Below, piece after piece: positions 52,910 to 64,000 of a stretch of 64,000 nt of DNA. Within the stretch, counting starts at the first letter, position 1. Each line of letters begins with the position of its first letter. The notes beneath the pieces are model-generated. The model was not told the origin of the DNA. It saw only the letters and a program-made list of their open reading frames with translations, and searched no databases. The DNA lies in contig CAVNZM010000004.1 in assembly GCA_963693365.1 (NCBI GenBank), forward strand, positions 6,262,001-6,326,000. Reading direction: 5' to 3'. Source of the stretch: Amoebidium appalachense. Lineage: Eukaryota; Ichthyosporea. The translations under genes were made by a program, and so were the position numbers.

Positions 52910-53355
52910 CTATACAGTGACAACTTTGTCCGTACGATAGCACAGCACTGAGCCCGGCAAATAGCCGTTTCCGTTTGTCGGTTTGCAAATGCCGTCACTT
53001 TGGAGGCTGTTCTGGCCCCAGTTTACGCACGTGACGTCATTGAGGTCTGCGGTGTTTCCGTTCAGCATCCATGCCTGCGTCTGGCAGCGGCCACCAATCA
53101 CCTCCGACGACACTCTGTTGTACCAGTCCTGGAGCACGCCCGCCTTGTTGGCGCTCCCGCTGCTGACATCTACATTGTAGACGGTGTAGGGCACAGCACC
53201 CCCGTACTGCACGCATACATTTCTGATGGCGGTAGCCATCTGTGCCATCGTGGTCGTGTTGGTCCAAGTAAGATCAACTCGCACGAGGAAGTAGGTGCCG
53301 TTGGGGCCGAATGCGAAACCGTCTGCGGTACTACTTTCGTATCTGCTTGCACATG
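52910..53355 (-). CDS. Gene 2 terminal exon, diverged C-type lectin-like domain
   Basis: 148 codons from a phase-1 acceptor to [11 protein letters not shown]...GTYFLVR aligns with CTSWLYTG...LYFVTSK of gene 1. [14 protein letters not shown] aligns with AACQVYGGQLAQ, and [10 protein letters not shown]...LPGSVLCYR with KTCIRWNNM...LPVFCEI. It is longer in the loop and is one exon where gene 1 has two. The lectin-like assignment rests on these matches only. Confidence 0.6.
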
Positions 53356-53476
53356 CTGCAGGGGGATTAACAGTGTCAGTAAAGCCGCGAAAGCAAATCA
53401 TATCAGGCCAGTCAACTAGTTGTCGTGCCGCTTAGAGTGTGTGTATGCATGATGGAGCCTCAAGCTGGGAGGGTGT

Positions 53477-53509
<33 letters not shown>

Positions 53510-56500
53510 GGGGGGGGGATGTTAACCCCAAAAAGGGGATGCCTGAAGGTCGGGCACATACCACACGCGCAAGTTCTGTTCTCCGTCAGCGGCTGAGTGC
53601 AGGCCAACCCACTGCCCACCGGGTCCGTCTTTGTCCGTGTGCGGATGCCGCTGGTTGCGTTGCACGTCTTATCGGCTTTCAAAATCGTAACATTGCATGG
53701 CGTCCAGTCGCTCCACAGTCCATACACGCAGTCCTTGGCTGCAAGGGAGCGGTTTTGTTAACATGTGCTTCACATGGCATTGACAAGAAAAGGATTTATA
53801 TCACATTCACATTAAAGTTGTGATTCGACTGGGCACCAAATTTATCGTGCAAGAAGCGAAATGCAGCGAATGAAGGTACTTGCAGCTAGGCCATGGAAGA
53901 TCGAAACCAAAAATTGAAGGGGGGAAAGGGGGGGGGGGGGGGGGGGGAGGGAGGGAGGGGGGCGGATGTTTCCGCTGGTGTTGGGCATGTATACAGGGTA
54001 TAGCAGGAAACTGAAAAAGACGGGTTTACGGGGCACTCACGGCACAAACAGCCCACGGCCTCCGTGACAGTTTGATTGCCAATGCAGTCTGTTGTTGTGG
54101 CTGTGCGGTTGCGGGTCTGCTTGACGGCACCGTCCACACAGTTTGTTGTAACATTCGGGCAGGTATGGTCCCAAGCACTCCAGTCGTTGTAGGTACATTC
54201 TGTGGGCAGGTGCAGGAGGTGAGTGCGGTGAAATTGGGGGGAATAGAGGGCCTGTGAAGTGAATGGTTTACGGGCACCTGTGTTTTGTCGATTGGGGTGT
54301 ATGGAGGTGGGGGCTGTTTCTAAATGAGAAAGAAGCGTGTTTTGCTCATGTTTGAATGAAGGGGAAGGGGGGAGGGGAGGGGGTGTACAGAGGGAGGGGG
54401 GAGAACGGTTGAGACAATGGACCGTCCTGCCTTTAAGCGGGGGCTAATAGTACGGGAACAAGTGGGAATGGAGAAATGCACGAGGCACCTGTGGCGGTGA
54501 CGGCGGGGAGGGGGGGTGGGAAGGGGTATAAGGAATGGCAGATTTGGGTTAAGCTTGACCCAAGAGAGTATTGCTACACCAGTTTTGGTGGTAAGGACCA
54601 TGTGGGAGCCGGCTAATAACCGGGTGTGGGCTTCAAAAGGTTGGGGGTGAGGAGAGGAAGAGAGATCCTGGAGGGGGGAGGGGGGAGGAGGGGGGAGAGG
54701 AGGGAGAAGGGGGGGGGGGGGGGGGGGGGGGAGGGCACTTACGGCATGGCTGTGTGTTGCAGGGTAGGGACTGGGTGGAGTTGCCGGTGCACGATTGGCC
54801 ACCGTTCTGTGCGGGGGTTTGGGTGCGGTTCTGCGTAAGGGTGCCGTTCCCACATGTTTTGCTGCAGCTGCCGACATCGGTCCACGCCGACCAAGTGCAA
54901 TCCACCGCTGTAGAGGGGATGGGTTTGTGAGTGGGTGTGTGGGTGGAGCAATATGAGTTGCTGATGGTGTGATGACTAAAAAGTGTCAAAGAGGCAAGAA
55001 CGGTACTGTGCTATAGACATCTGTAGACTGGATGTTTTGATGACTACTTTTGTGTGGGAGAGCGAATCTGAGGGGTGTGTGGTCAAAGTTCCAGGAAGAA
55101 CGGGGGTGAGTGGGTGGGGTTGGGGGCGGGGGGGAGGGGGGGGGGGGGGGGGGGGGGGGGAGGGGGGGAATGTGGGGGAAGGACACTTACGGCATGGCTG
55201 TGTGTTGCAAGGTATGGACTGGGTGGAGTTGCCGGTGCACGGTTGGCCGCCGTTCTGTGCGGGGGTTTGGGTGCGGTTCTGTGAAAGGGAGCCGGTCCCA
55301 CATGTTGTGCTGCAGCTGCCGACATTGGCCCAGGCTGACCACATGCAATCCACCGCTGAAATGGAAGGTGGCCGAGGTTAACACGGATGCTATAATGGAA
55401 ACTCTTTTGCCTTTAATGCATGACAGCTGCTGGTTTTAATCTAAGGGGAGCGGAGGAATGGATATGGGTGGAAGGGAGTGAAGTCATGAAAGGTGAGGTG
55501 GCTAGGTTGGGGGGGGGGGGGGGGGGGGGGGGGGGAGGGCTTACGGCATGGCTGTGTGTTGCAGGGTATGGACTGGGTGGAGTTGCCGGTGCACGATTGG
55601 CCACCGTTCTGTGCAGGGGTTTGGGTGCGGTTCTGCGTGAGGGTGCCGTTTCCACAGGTTCTGCTGCAGCTGCCGACATTGGCCCAGGCCGACCACGTGC
55701 AATCCACCGCTGAAATGGAAGGTGGTCGAGGTTAACACGGTTGCTATAAAAAGAGAATCGCTGGCAAGCTCTTAGCCAACCCACGGTGGTTATCTTCCCG
55801 GGCCCGGCCGGGCGGCAGATCGGTCCGGCCTATTAGGAACCCTTATACAACGCCAGACTTTTGCCCCAAAATAAAAAATAACATAACTTGCTAATTGAAA
55901 CAAAATAACATGTTTATAAGATATTCAAATAATTGCATTGTTTTTTTAGGCTTCGATATATATAAATCTGCATGGGTGATGGCAAATACCTCTCAAACGT
56001 TTGTTCTGCGGAGGGTCATCACTAATAAAAATGTCTGGAAAAATTGAATAAGAAGACGGGGTTCTTTCAACAATTACATAGCAATGGTCCTGGTGTTGTA
56101 AAAAAAATATTAAGGGTGTTTGGCATTTGGTTGACTAGCTATTGTAAAGCTATTGGTTTGCCCCTAGTCGACGGTAACAGCTAGCGCCGTTTGTTATCAT
56201 GGACTTTTAGGTTTTCCGGTTAGGAATACCGTAAAATGACGTGCAAGCCAATCAATCGATCATACATTGAGTCAGCCGCCGCTAAAGTCTGATCGGCGGC
56301 CTGCGCCTTACCATAAACAACTGCTATTAATGTTTATCTTATTTCGCTTTATTCTTTTCATTAAGCTAAAACGTTTCGAAGAAATTGGCCGTGTTCATGT
56401 GAAGAAGTACAGTATAAGCGTCCATGCGCCGTGCTCAGTTCTACCGGAAAGCCGTAACATTTGAAAACCGGAAAGTGCTTATCGTCGCAGCACATGTGGC

Positions 56501-58171
56501 AATACCGGTAACATGATCTCATCCTATCATATTCGATGTGACATAGATGCATGCATTCCGATGGGATCAAAATGCCGCCCGGATGGGCCCCAAAACATGA
56601 CCACCGTGCCATGTTGTACATGCTTTTTTGAGCCTCGATTCAAAGCGGCACAAGCTTGCTCTTTTCGTATTTCATTTCTAACCTTTTTCTGGTTATTCGC
56701 CATTACGGTATATAATATTATTGGTCAGTCGAGGTTCTATTTAAGCCAATCAAAGCATGGTGCGGACAATGAAACCCATGTTTCATTCCCCTTAAATGTA
56801 AAGAGAGCGGAGGAGGGGATCTATGTGGAAGGGAGCGAAGTCATAACAGGTCAGGTGGGTAGGTGGGGGGCCGTTGTGGCGCGGGGGGGAGGGGGGGGGG
56901 GGGGGGATGGGAAGGGCTTACGGCATGGCTGTGTGTTGCAGGGTATGAACTGGGTGGAGTTGCCGGTGCACGATTGGCCACCATTCTGTGCGGGAGTTTG
57001 GGTGCGGTTCTGCGTGAGGGTGCCGTTTCCACAGGTTCTGCTGCAGCTGCCGACATTTGCCCAGGCAGACCACGTGCAGTCCACCGCTGTAGAGGGGGGT
57101 GGGTTTGTGAGTGGCTGTATGGGTGGAGCAATTCGAGTTACTGATGGTAAAAATGTCAAAGAGGCCAGAACTGGATAGTGTTAGAGACATCTGTGGGGGG
57201 AAAATATTGAGGAACTTTTTTGTGTGGAGGAGAGGATCTGAGGGGTTTGTGGTCAAAGTTCCAGAAGGAAGGGGGGGGAAGGGGGGGGAGGCACTTACGA
57301 CATGGCTGTGTGTTGCAGGGCACGGACTGTGTGTCGTCACCAGTGCACGGTTGGCCACCGTTCTGTGCGGGAGTTTGAGTGCGGTTCTGCATGAGGGAGC
57401 CGGTCCCACATGTTTGGTTGCAGCTGCCGACATCAGCCCAATCCGACCACGTGCAGTCTACCGCTGGAGGGGCAACAAAGTTATACATTGTCAGGGTAAA
57501 CACCATCTGTTATAGGTGTGTGTGTGTGTGTGTGTGTGTACATGCAACCCCATACAAGATTTCACCCATCCGTGCACCTGCAACAACCAACATGCATCAA
57601 CACGGAGAAGAGAACAAGGAGGGGGTATGAGGGATGAGAAGAAAAGTTGGGTTTGCGCTCCCGACTTCTAAATTTTCTTCTCTCATCTCTCCTCCATTCT
57701 TACTCTAAATGACCGTCGCGATATAAGATGGATATTGAATCTCTAAAACAAAGTTATGTATTGTCAGGGTAAAACCATCTGGTATGTGTGTGTGTAAGTG
57801 TGTGTGTACATGCAACCCCATACAAGATTTCACCCATCCGTGCGCCTGCAACAACCAACCGCTTCATGTGCACACATTTGGCACTTACGGCAAGGAGGGC
57901 CCTGGCATTGCCGGGTGTCTGGAGATGTAGGGCACGGGTTGCCGCCAGCCTCGGCCGGGATATTGATGATGAAGGTACGGTTCTGGCTGGCAGTGGCCTC
58001 ACAGGCCGCAGGGCAGGCAGACCAATCCCCCCAAGCGCCCTGGCAGCTGATTGGGTCCTCTATAATGTGCAGGGGCGGAAGGAGGGGCAGGGAGGCCGGA
58101 GAGGGGTTGATGGTGATGGGTAGGGGAGGGTTGATGGTGGCAAACGGGGTGGCGTCAGTGGCGTCAGTGGC

Positions 58172-58259
<88 letters not shown>

Positions 58260-58284
58260 AAACGGGCGCGGGGGGGGGGGGGGG

Positions 58285-58319
<35 letters not shown>

Positions 58320-58346
58320 AAACGGGCGCGGGGTGGGAGGGGGGGG

Positions 58347-58428
<82 letters not shown>

Positions 58429-59672
58429 AAACGGGTGCTGGAGGGGGGGGGGAGGGGGGGGGGGGGGGAGGGGGGACAGAGTAGTGTCAAGGAGGGATTA
58501 CGTTAATGTCTTTATATCGAAGGCCTAGGCTCAGCTTGCATTGTGGCCAAGAATGAATACTTGAGAATAAATGTGTGATGAGATGCACCGCAGTTAAGAT
58601 GAGCTACTGATTGAGACGGCTCTAAGGTGTTTAACAAGGAATAGTTTTAGTGATCACTAGTGGGACTGTAGGCAGAAGGAGATGAGATCCTTCTGCCTAA
58701 GGGGATGAGATTCGAATACTTACGGCATCCCTGTGTGTTGCAGGGTATGGACTGTATGTCGTTGCCAGTGCACGGTTGGCCACCGTTCTGTGCGGGCGTT
58801 TGGGTGCGGTTCTGCATGAGGGTGCCGCTCCCACATGTTTTGCTGCAGCTGCCGATATTGGCCCAGGCAGACCACGTGCAGTCAACAGCTGGGGGGGGAT
58901 GCATTTGTTACTTTGCCAAGTCACGGGGGAAAAGAGAAAGGATGGGGGAAGGCAGTGCACTTGAGAATTGTTCAAAGGCTTACCCCAGCAAGAGGGGGAA
59001 GGGGAGGAGGAGGGGGAGGGCAGCGGGGGGAGGGGGGGGGGGGGGGGGGGAGGGGGGGGGGGGGCTTACGGCATGGCTGTGTATTGCAGGGCAGGGACTG
59101 GGTGTCGTCACCAGTGCACGTTTGGCCGCCGTTCTGAGCAGGGGTTCGGGTGCGGGTCTGCGTAAGGATACCGGTTCCACATGTTTGGTTGCAGCTGCCG
59201 ACATCAGCCCAATCCGACCACGTGCAGTCCACCGCTGGAGGAGAAAGATAGTTTGTTACAGTGTGCTTTATAGCATCGTGAGATTTTTCTCAAGTTTGCA
59301 TTTCATCGTATTGTGACTGGAAGGGGGGAGGTGGCGGAAGGGTACTTACGGCATGGCTGTGTGTTGCAAGGTATGGACTGGGTGGAGTTGCCCGTGCACG
59401 ACTGGCCACCGTTCTGTGCAGGGGTTTGGGTGCGGTTCTGCGTGAGGGTGCCGTTTCCACATGTTTTGCTGCAGCTGCCGACATTGGCCCAGGCCGACCA
59501 AGTGCAATCCACCGCTGAAATGGAAGGTGTTCGAGGTTAACACGGATACTATAAGTTGAAACTCGCTGGCCTTTAATGCACGACGGTTGCTGGGTTAAAT
59601 GAAAAGGGAGCAGATGAAGGGATAAGGGTGGAAGGGGAGTGAAGTCATAATAGGTGAGACATGAAGGCGTGT

Positions 59673-59742
<70 letters not shown>

Positions 59743-60697
59743 GGAAAGGCACAGGGGGTGGACTTACGGCATGGATGTGTGTTGCAGGGTATGGACTGGG
59801 TGGAGTTGCCGGTGCACGACTGGCCACCGTTCTGTGCGGGGGTTTCGGTACGGTTCTGCATGAGGGTGCCGCTCCCACATGTTTTGCTGCAGCTGCCGAC
59901 ATTGTCCCAGGCAGACCACGTGCAGTCCACCGCTGTAGAGGGGGGTGAGTTTGTGAGTGGGTTTGTTGGTGGAGCGATTTGAGTTACGGATACCTTGGTA
60001 TGATGATTAAAGTGTTTAATTCGAGCTAGAGACATCTGCAGGGGGGAATCTTTGATGACATTTTTTTTGTGTGGAGGAGCGAATGTGAGGGGTTTTGTGG
60101 TCAAAGTTCCAGAAAGAAGGGGGGGGGGAAGGGGAGGGGGGGAGGAGGTGGGAATGGCACTTACGGCATGGCTGTGTGTTGCAGGGCACTGACTGTATGT
60201 CGTCACCAGTGCACGGTTGGCCACCGTTTTGAGCAGGGGTTTGGGTGCGATTCTGTGTGAGGAAGCCGGTCCCACATGTTTGGTTGCAGCTGCCGACATC
60301 AGCCCAATCCGACCACTTGCAGTCCACCGCTGGGGGAGGAAGATAGTTTGTTACAGTGTGCCTTAAAGCATCGTAAGATATTTCTCAGCCTGGTTTGCAT
60401 TTCATCGTAGCAACGGCCAAATGCTCGTTGGGGGGTTGGTCAGGTTATAACTTAAAGTTATCTGTGCAGCATCTCCACTTCCGTGGTTTGTGTGAGTGTG
60501 AGTGTGAGTGTGAGCGTGAGTGTGAGTGTGAGCGTGAGTGTGAGCGTGAGTGAGTGAGTGAGTGAGTGAGTGAGTGAGTGAGTGAGTGAGTGAGTGAGTG
60601 AGTGAGTGAGTGAGTGAGTGAGTGAGTGAGTGAGTGAGTGAGTGAGTGAGTGAGTGAGTGAGTGAGTGAGTGAGTGAGTGAGTGAGTGAGTGAGTGA

Positions 60698-60735
<38 letters not shown>

Positions 60736-60869
60736 GCGCATGCGCCCATTGTTTGTGGCATTCGTGACAATGTACAGGCACGCTGGTTTTACAGTGCAAT
60801 GATGGCGCACTGTGAAGCAGCGGGCGGGAGGAGAGGGATGGTGGTGTGTGTGTGTGTGTGTGTATGCGG

Positions 60870-60907
<38 letters not shown>

Positions 60908-61861
60908 GGTGGAAAGGCGGGGGGGGGGGGGGGTGTGTATGCGGCGGGGGGGGGGGGGGGGGGGGGGGGGGGAGGTGGAAAGGAGGGGGTGGGGGGGAGC
61001 GGGGAGGGGAGGCTTACGGCATGGCTGTGTGTTACAGGGCACGGACTGCGTGTCGTCACCAGTGCACGGTTGGCCCCCGTTCTGTGCGGAGGTTTGGGTG
61101 CGGTTCTGTGTGAGGGAGCCGGTCCCACATGTTTGGTTGCAGCTGCCTACATCAGCCCAATCCGACCACTTGCAGTCCACCGCTGGGGAGATAAAAGGTC
61201 TGTTACAGTGTGCCTTGTAGCATTGTTAAATTTTTCAAGTTTGCATTTCATGGTAATTTGGCTGGGTTGCCTAGTTTAGATATACAGCTTTCTTCATCAC
61301 GTGCAAAGGCCAAATGCAGATACGCGGGCTTATCGGGTTATCAATACTCGGTGCGGCATCTCCACTTCTGTTCTTTGTATTGTGTGTGCCTGTGTGTGTG
61401 TCTGTGTGTGTGTGTGTGTGTGTGTGTATTTCCAAAGGCACCCATTGTGGCATTCGTAACACCGCACCTGCACGCTGGTTTTAGACGCAGAGATGGGGCA
61501 AAGCAGGTGCTGTAGAGTGTACTGACAGGATTGGTGTGCCAGAACTTGTGAGTTGTTACTGAAGGCAAGGGGCATCCTGAGATCGTAAGCTTAACGTAGC
61601 AAGAGGAGGAAGGGGGGAGGGAACTTACGGCATGGCTGTGTGTTGCAGGGCACGGACTGTGTGTCGTCAATAGTGCACGGTTGGCCGCCGTTCTGTGCCG
61701 GGGTTTGGGTGCGGTTCTGTGTGAGGAAGCCGGTCCCACATGTTTGGTTGCAGCTGCCGACATCAGCCCAATCCGACCACGTGCAGTCCACCGCTGGAGT
61801 GGCAAGAGAGATACACTTAGTCAGGGTAAACACCAAATGTTATGTGTGTGTGTGTGTGTGT

Positions 61862-61933
<72 letters not shown>

Positions 61934-63122
61934 ATGCAACCCCATGAAAGATGTCAGCCATCCTTGCGCCTGCAATAACCAATCACTTCACGTGCACACA
62001 TTTGGCACTTACGGCAGGGCGGACCCTGGCACTGGCGGGTGTCTGGGGATGTAGGGCATGGGTTGCCTCCAGCCTCGGCCGGGATATTGATGATGAAGGT
62101 GCGATTCTGGCTGGCAGTAACCCCACAGGCCGCAGGGCAGGGAGACCAATCCCCCCATGCCCCCTGGCAGCTGATTGGGTCCTCTATGGTGTGCAGGGGC
62201 AAAAGGAGGGGGTAGGGAGGGGGCGGAGGGGGGGTTGATGGTGGTTGGGGAGGGAGGTTGATGGTGGAAAATGACGTGGCAACGGTGGCGGTGTGTGTGA
62301 ATGCGTGTGGGTGCGTGTGTAAGTGTGTGTGTGTTTGTGGGGGGGGGGGGGGGGGGGGATGGAGCAGCGTGAAGGAGGGATCATGTTAGTGTCTCAAATA
62401 TCGAAGGCCTAGACTCAGGTTGCATTGTGGCCTCGGGAATACATGTGGGATGGGATGCGCTGCAGTTAAGATGAGCTATTGATAGGGACTGCTCTAAGGT
62501 GTTTGACAGAGAATAGTGTAAGTGATGAGCGGGGCTGTAGGCAGAAGGGGGTGGGATCCAAATACTTACGGCATGCCTGTGTGTTGCAGGGTATAGACTG
62601 TGTGTCGTCACCAGTGCACGGTTGGCCACCGTTCTGTGCGGGCGTTTGGGTGCGGTTCTGCATGAGGGTGCCGCTCCCACATGTTTTGCTGCAGCTGCCG
62701 ACATTGGCCCAGGTAGACCACGTGCAGTCCACAGCTGGGGGGAAATATGTGTGTTACTTTGTAAGGTCACAGGGGGAAAGGGAAAGGGTGGGAGAAGGGG
62801 GTGCACTTGTGAGTTGTTACTGAAGGCAAGGGGCATCCTGAGATCGTAAGCTTAACCTAGCAAGAGGAGGAAGGGGGGGGGGGGGGGGGGGGGGGGGACT
62901 TACGGCATGGCTGTGTGTTGCAGGGCACGGACTGTGTGTCGTCACCAGTGCACGGTAGGCCGCCGTTCTGTGCGGGGGTTTGGGTGCGGTTCTGTGTGAG
63001 GGAGCCGGTCCCACATGTTTGGTTGCAGCTGCCGACATCAGCCCAATCCGACCACGTGCAGTCCACCGCTGGGGGAGCAAGAGAGTTACACATAGTCAGG
63101 GTAAACACCATCTGGTATGGGC

Positions 63123-63153
<31 letters not shown>

Positions 63154-63520
63154 GTGTATATGCAACCCTATGGAAGATGTCAGCCGTCCTTGCCCCTGAA
63201 ATAACCAACCACTTCATGTGCACACATTTGGCACTTACGGCAGGGCGGGCCCTGGCACTGGCGGGTGTCTGGGGATGTTGGACATGGGTTGCCTCCAGCC
63301 TCGGCCGGGATATCGATGATGAAGGCGCGGTTCTGGCTGGCAGTGGCCCTACAGGCCGCGGGGCAGGCAGACCAATCCCCCCATGCACCCTGGCAGCTGA
63401 TCGGGTCCTCTATAGTGTGGGGGGGGGGCCGAAGGGGGATTGATGGTGGTTGGTGAGGGAGGGTTGATGGTGGAAAACGACGTGGCGGCGGTGGCTGTGT
63501 GTGTGAATATGTGTGTGTGT

Positions 63521-63577
<57 letters not shown>

Positions 63578-63962
63578 TCAGCATGAAGGAGGGATCATGT
63601 TAGTGTCTTAAATATCGAAGGCCTAGACTCAGGTTCCTTTGTGGCCAAGAATGCATACTTGAGAATAGTTGTGGGAAGGGATGCACAGCAGTCAATATGA
63701 GCTATTGATAGAGGCTGCACTAAGGTGTGTGACAGAGAATCGTATTAGTGATTACTAGCCGGCTGTGGTCATAAGGGGATGGGATGCAAATACTTACGGC
63801 ATCCCTGTGTGTTGCAGGGTATGGACTGTGTGTCGTCACCAGTGCACGGTTGGCCACCGTTCTGTGCGGGCGTTTGTGTGCGGTTCTGCATGAGGGTGCC
63901 GCTCCCACATGTTTTGCTGCAGCTGCCGACATTGGCCCAGGTGGACCACGTGCAGTCCACAG
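52910..63962 (-). CDS. TSP1-array protein with C-terminal lectin-like domain, gene 2 (5' end outside window)
   Basis: At least twenty TSP1 exons (63962 down to 53562) plus the terminal exon 53355-52910 join through phase-1 introns. The N-terminal part is beyond the window, so this copy is longer than the complete paralogue at 31.7-41.4 kb. Three module types alternate: A (SKTCG/SRTCG), A' (CNQTCG, with an N-glycosylation sequon) and B (GDWSxCPAAC). Most of the A and A' exons are exactly 165 nt and all B exons 171 nt. The introns are also similar to one another, so exon-intron units have been duplicated together. The expected product is a secreted, heavily glycosylated adhesion protein. Confidence 0.8.
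53562..53738 (-). CDS. Gene 2 TSP1 module, last
   Basis: 177 nt, phase 1-1. [33 protein letters not shown]. Diverged, matching in position the last TSP1 of gene 1 (both end with a Cys-x-Cys-Gly). Confidence 0.7.
54041..54199 (-). CDS. Gene 2 TSP1 module, next to last
   Basis: 159 nt, phase 1-1, GTGAGT donor. [33 protein letters not shown]. Rich in N-x-T sequons. Confidence 0.75.
54743..54907 (-). CDS. Gene 2 TSP1 module (A-type)
   Basis: 165 nt, phase 1-1. [28 protein letters not shown]. Confidence 0.9.
55191..55355 (-). CDS. Gene 2 TSP1 module (A-type)
   Basis: 165 nt. [30 protein letters not shown]. Confidence 0.9.
55545..55709 (-). CDS. Gene 2 TSP1 module (A-type)
   Basis: 165 nt. [28 protein letters not shown]. 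Confidence 0.9.
55765..56790. other. AT-rich foreign segment inside an intron of gene 2
   Basis: The intron between the modules at 55545 and 56922 begins and ends like its sister introns (AACACGGxTGCTATA on one side, AGAGCGGAGGA...GAAGGGAGxGAAGTCAT on the other), but about 1 kb in the middle has no counterpart. It is AT-rich, lacks homopolymers and has no clear coding frame. No terminal inverted repeats were found, so its origin is unknown. Confidence 0.55.
56922..57086 (-). CDS. Gene 2 TSP1 module (A-type)
   Basis: 165 nt. [28 protein letters not shown]. Nearest relative is the module at 55545. Confidence 0.9.
57299..57463 (-). CDS. Gene 2 TSP1 module (A'-type)
   Basis: 165 nt. [28 protein letters not shown]. 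Confidence 0.9.
57889..58059 (-). CDS. Gene 2 TSP1 module (B-type)
   Basis: 171 nt. [30 protein letters not shown]. Confidence 0.9.
58172..58430 (+). repeat. (GT)n array in three blocks
   Basis: Three (GT)n blocks separated by GGGAAACGGGCGCGG-type spacers, in the intron before the B-type module at 57889. The spacer is itself repeated, so block plus spacer has duplicated. Confidence 0.8.
58724..58888 (-). CDS. Gene 2 TSP1 module (A-type)
   Basis: 165 nt. [33 protein letters not shown]. Confidence 0.9.
59070..59234 (-). CDS. Gene 2 TSP1 module (A'-type)
   Basis: 165 nt. [33 protein letters not shown]. Confidence 0.9.
59350..59514 (-). CDS. Gene 2 TSP1 module (A-type)
   Basis: 165 nt. [28 protein letters not shown]. 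Confidence 0.9.
59768..59932 (-). CDS. Gene 2 TSP1 module (A-type)
   Basis: 165 nt. [33 protein letters not shown]. Confidence 0.9.
60165..60329 (-). CDS. Gene 2 TSP1 module (A'-type)
   Basis: 165 nt. [34 protein letters not shown]. Confidence 0.9.
60541..60705 (+). repeat. (GTGA)n tetranucleotide array
   Basis: About forty near-perfect GTGA units, flanked by (GT)n and mixed GTGAGT/GCGTGA steps, within an intron of gene 2. Confidence 0.9.
61018..61182 (-). CDS. Gene 2 TSP1 module (A'-type)
   Basis: 165 nt. [32 protein letters not shown]. Confidence 0.9.
61629..61793 (-). CDS. Gene 2 TSP1 module (A'-type)
   Basis: 165 nt. [31 protein letters not shown]. Confidence 0.9.
62013..62183 (-). 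CDS. Gene 2 TSP1 module (B-type)
   Basis: 171 nt. [30 protein letters not shown]. Confidence 0.9.
62570..62734 (-). CDS. Gene 2 TSP1 module (A-type)
   Basis: 165 nt. [33 protein letters not shown]. Confidence 0.9.
62904..63068 (-). CDS. Gene 2 TSP1 module (A'-type)
   Basis: 165 nt. [27 protein letters not shown]. Confidence 0.9.
63239..63409 (-). CDS. Gene 2 TSP1 module (B-type)
   Basis: 171 nt. [19 protein letters not shown], with Arg in place of the conserved Gly after the third Cys. Confidence 0.88.
63798..63962 (-). CDS. Gene 2 TSP1 module (A-type), first in window
   Basis: 165 nt. [33 protein letters not shown]. More exons are expected beyond the window edge. Confidence 0.9.
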
Positions 63963-64000
63963 CTGGGGGGCAATATGTTGGTCACTTGGTCAGGTCACGG

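Overview
This is a eukaryotic nuclear window. Genes are split by GT-AG introns of about 0.2 to 1.6 kb, two genes end in AATAAA-type poly(A) signals, and the introns and spacers are packed with (CA/GT)n, (CT/GA)n and very long C/G homopolymers. The mobile elements are a LINE-type reverse transcriptase fragment, Copia-type LTR elements, a miniature LTR element and a MITE. Secreted TSP1 plus C-type-lectin proteins, a PX/ankyrin PP1-targeting-like protein and selenoprotein-like genes point to a holozoan, early animal or marine protist. I cannot fix the species from sequence alone.

Layout, left to right. 1-3.8 kb: simple repeats, no gene recognised. 3.8-6.15 kb (-): 5'-truncated, frame-broken non-LTR retrotransposon. 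6.64-8.07 kb (+): two-exon type I membrane protein of unknown family. 8.7-10.7 kb: two head-to-head paralogues with DUF3253-like (winged-helix-like) domains. Each carries an in-frame TGA at codon 30 and a 47-nt SECIS-like hairpin core in its 3' UTR; together these make a candidate new selenoprotein pair and are the most exciting part of the window. 12.1-27.2 kb (+): a 16-exon gene encoding a PX domain, a long Pro/Ser-rich linker, an RVQF PP1-docking motif and about four ankyrin repeats, about 907 aa.

31.7-41.4 kb (-): a complete 19-exon gene with a signal peptide, 16 TSP1 modules (one exon each, all with phase 1-1 boundaries) and a two-exon C-terminal C-type lectin-like domain, about 1015 aa. 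41.4-52.9 kb: intergenic, holding a 225-bp MITE with 10-bp target duplications, a composite deleted Copia element (identical 765-bp LTRs, TSD TCTGT) and a 1,028-bp TRIM-like element. 52.9-64 kb (-): a tandem paralogue of the TSP1 gene with at least 20 TSP1 exons and a diverged C-type-lectin-like terminal exon; its 5' end lies beyond the window.

The two TSP1 genes look like secreted or extracellular-matrix adhesion proteins that expand by duplicating exon-intron units. The DUF3253-like pair shares a 410-bp divergent promoter region and basic nuclear-type C-termini. The PX/ankyrin protein would be expected to bring PP1 phosphatase to phosphoinositide membranes. Gene models were made by hand from splice consensus and phase agreement and have not been checked against transcripts.
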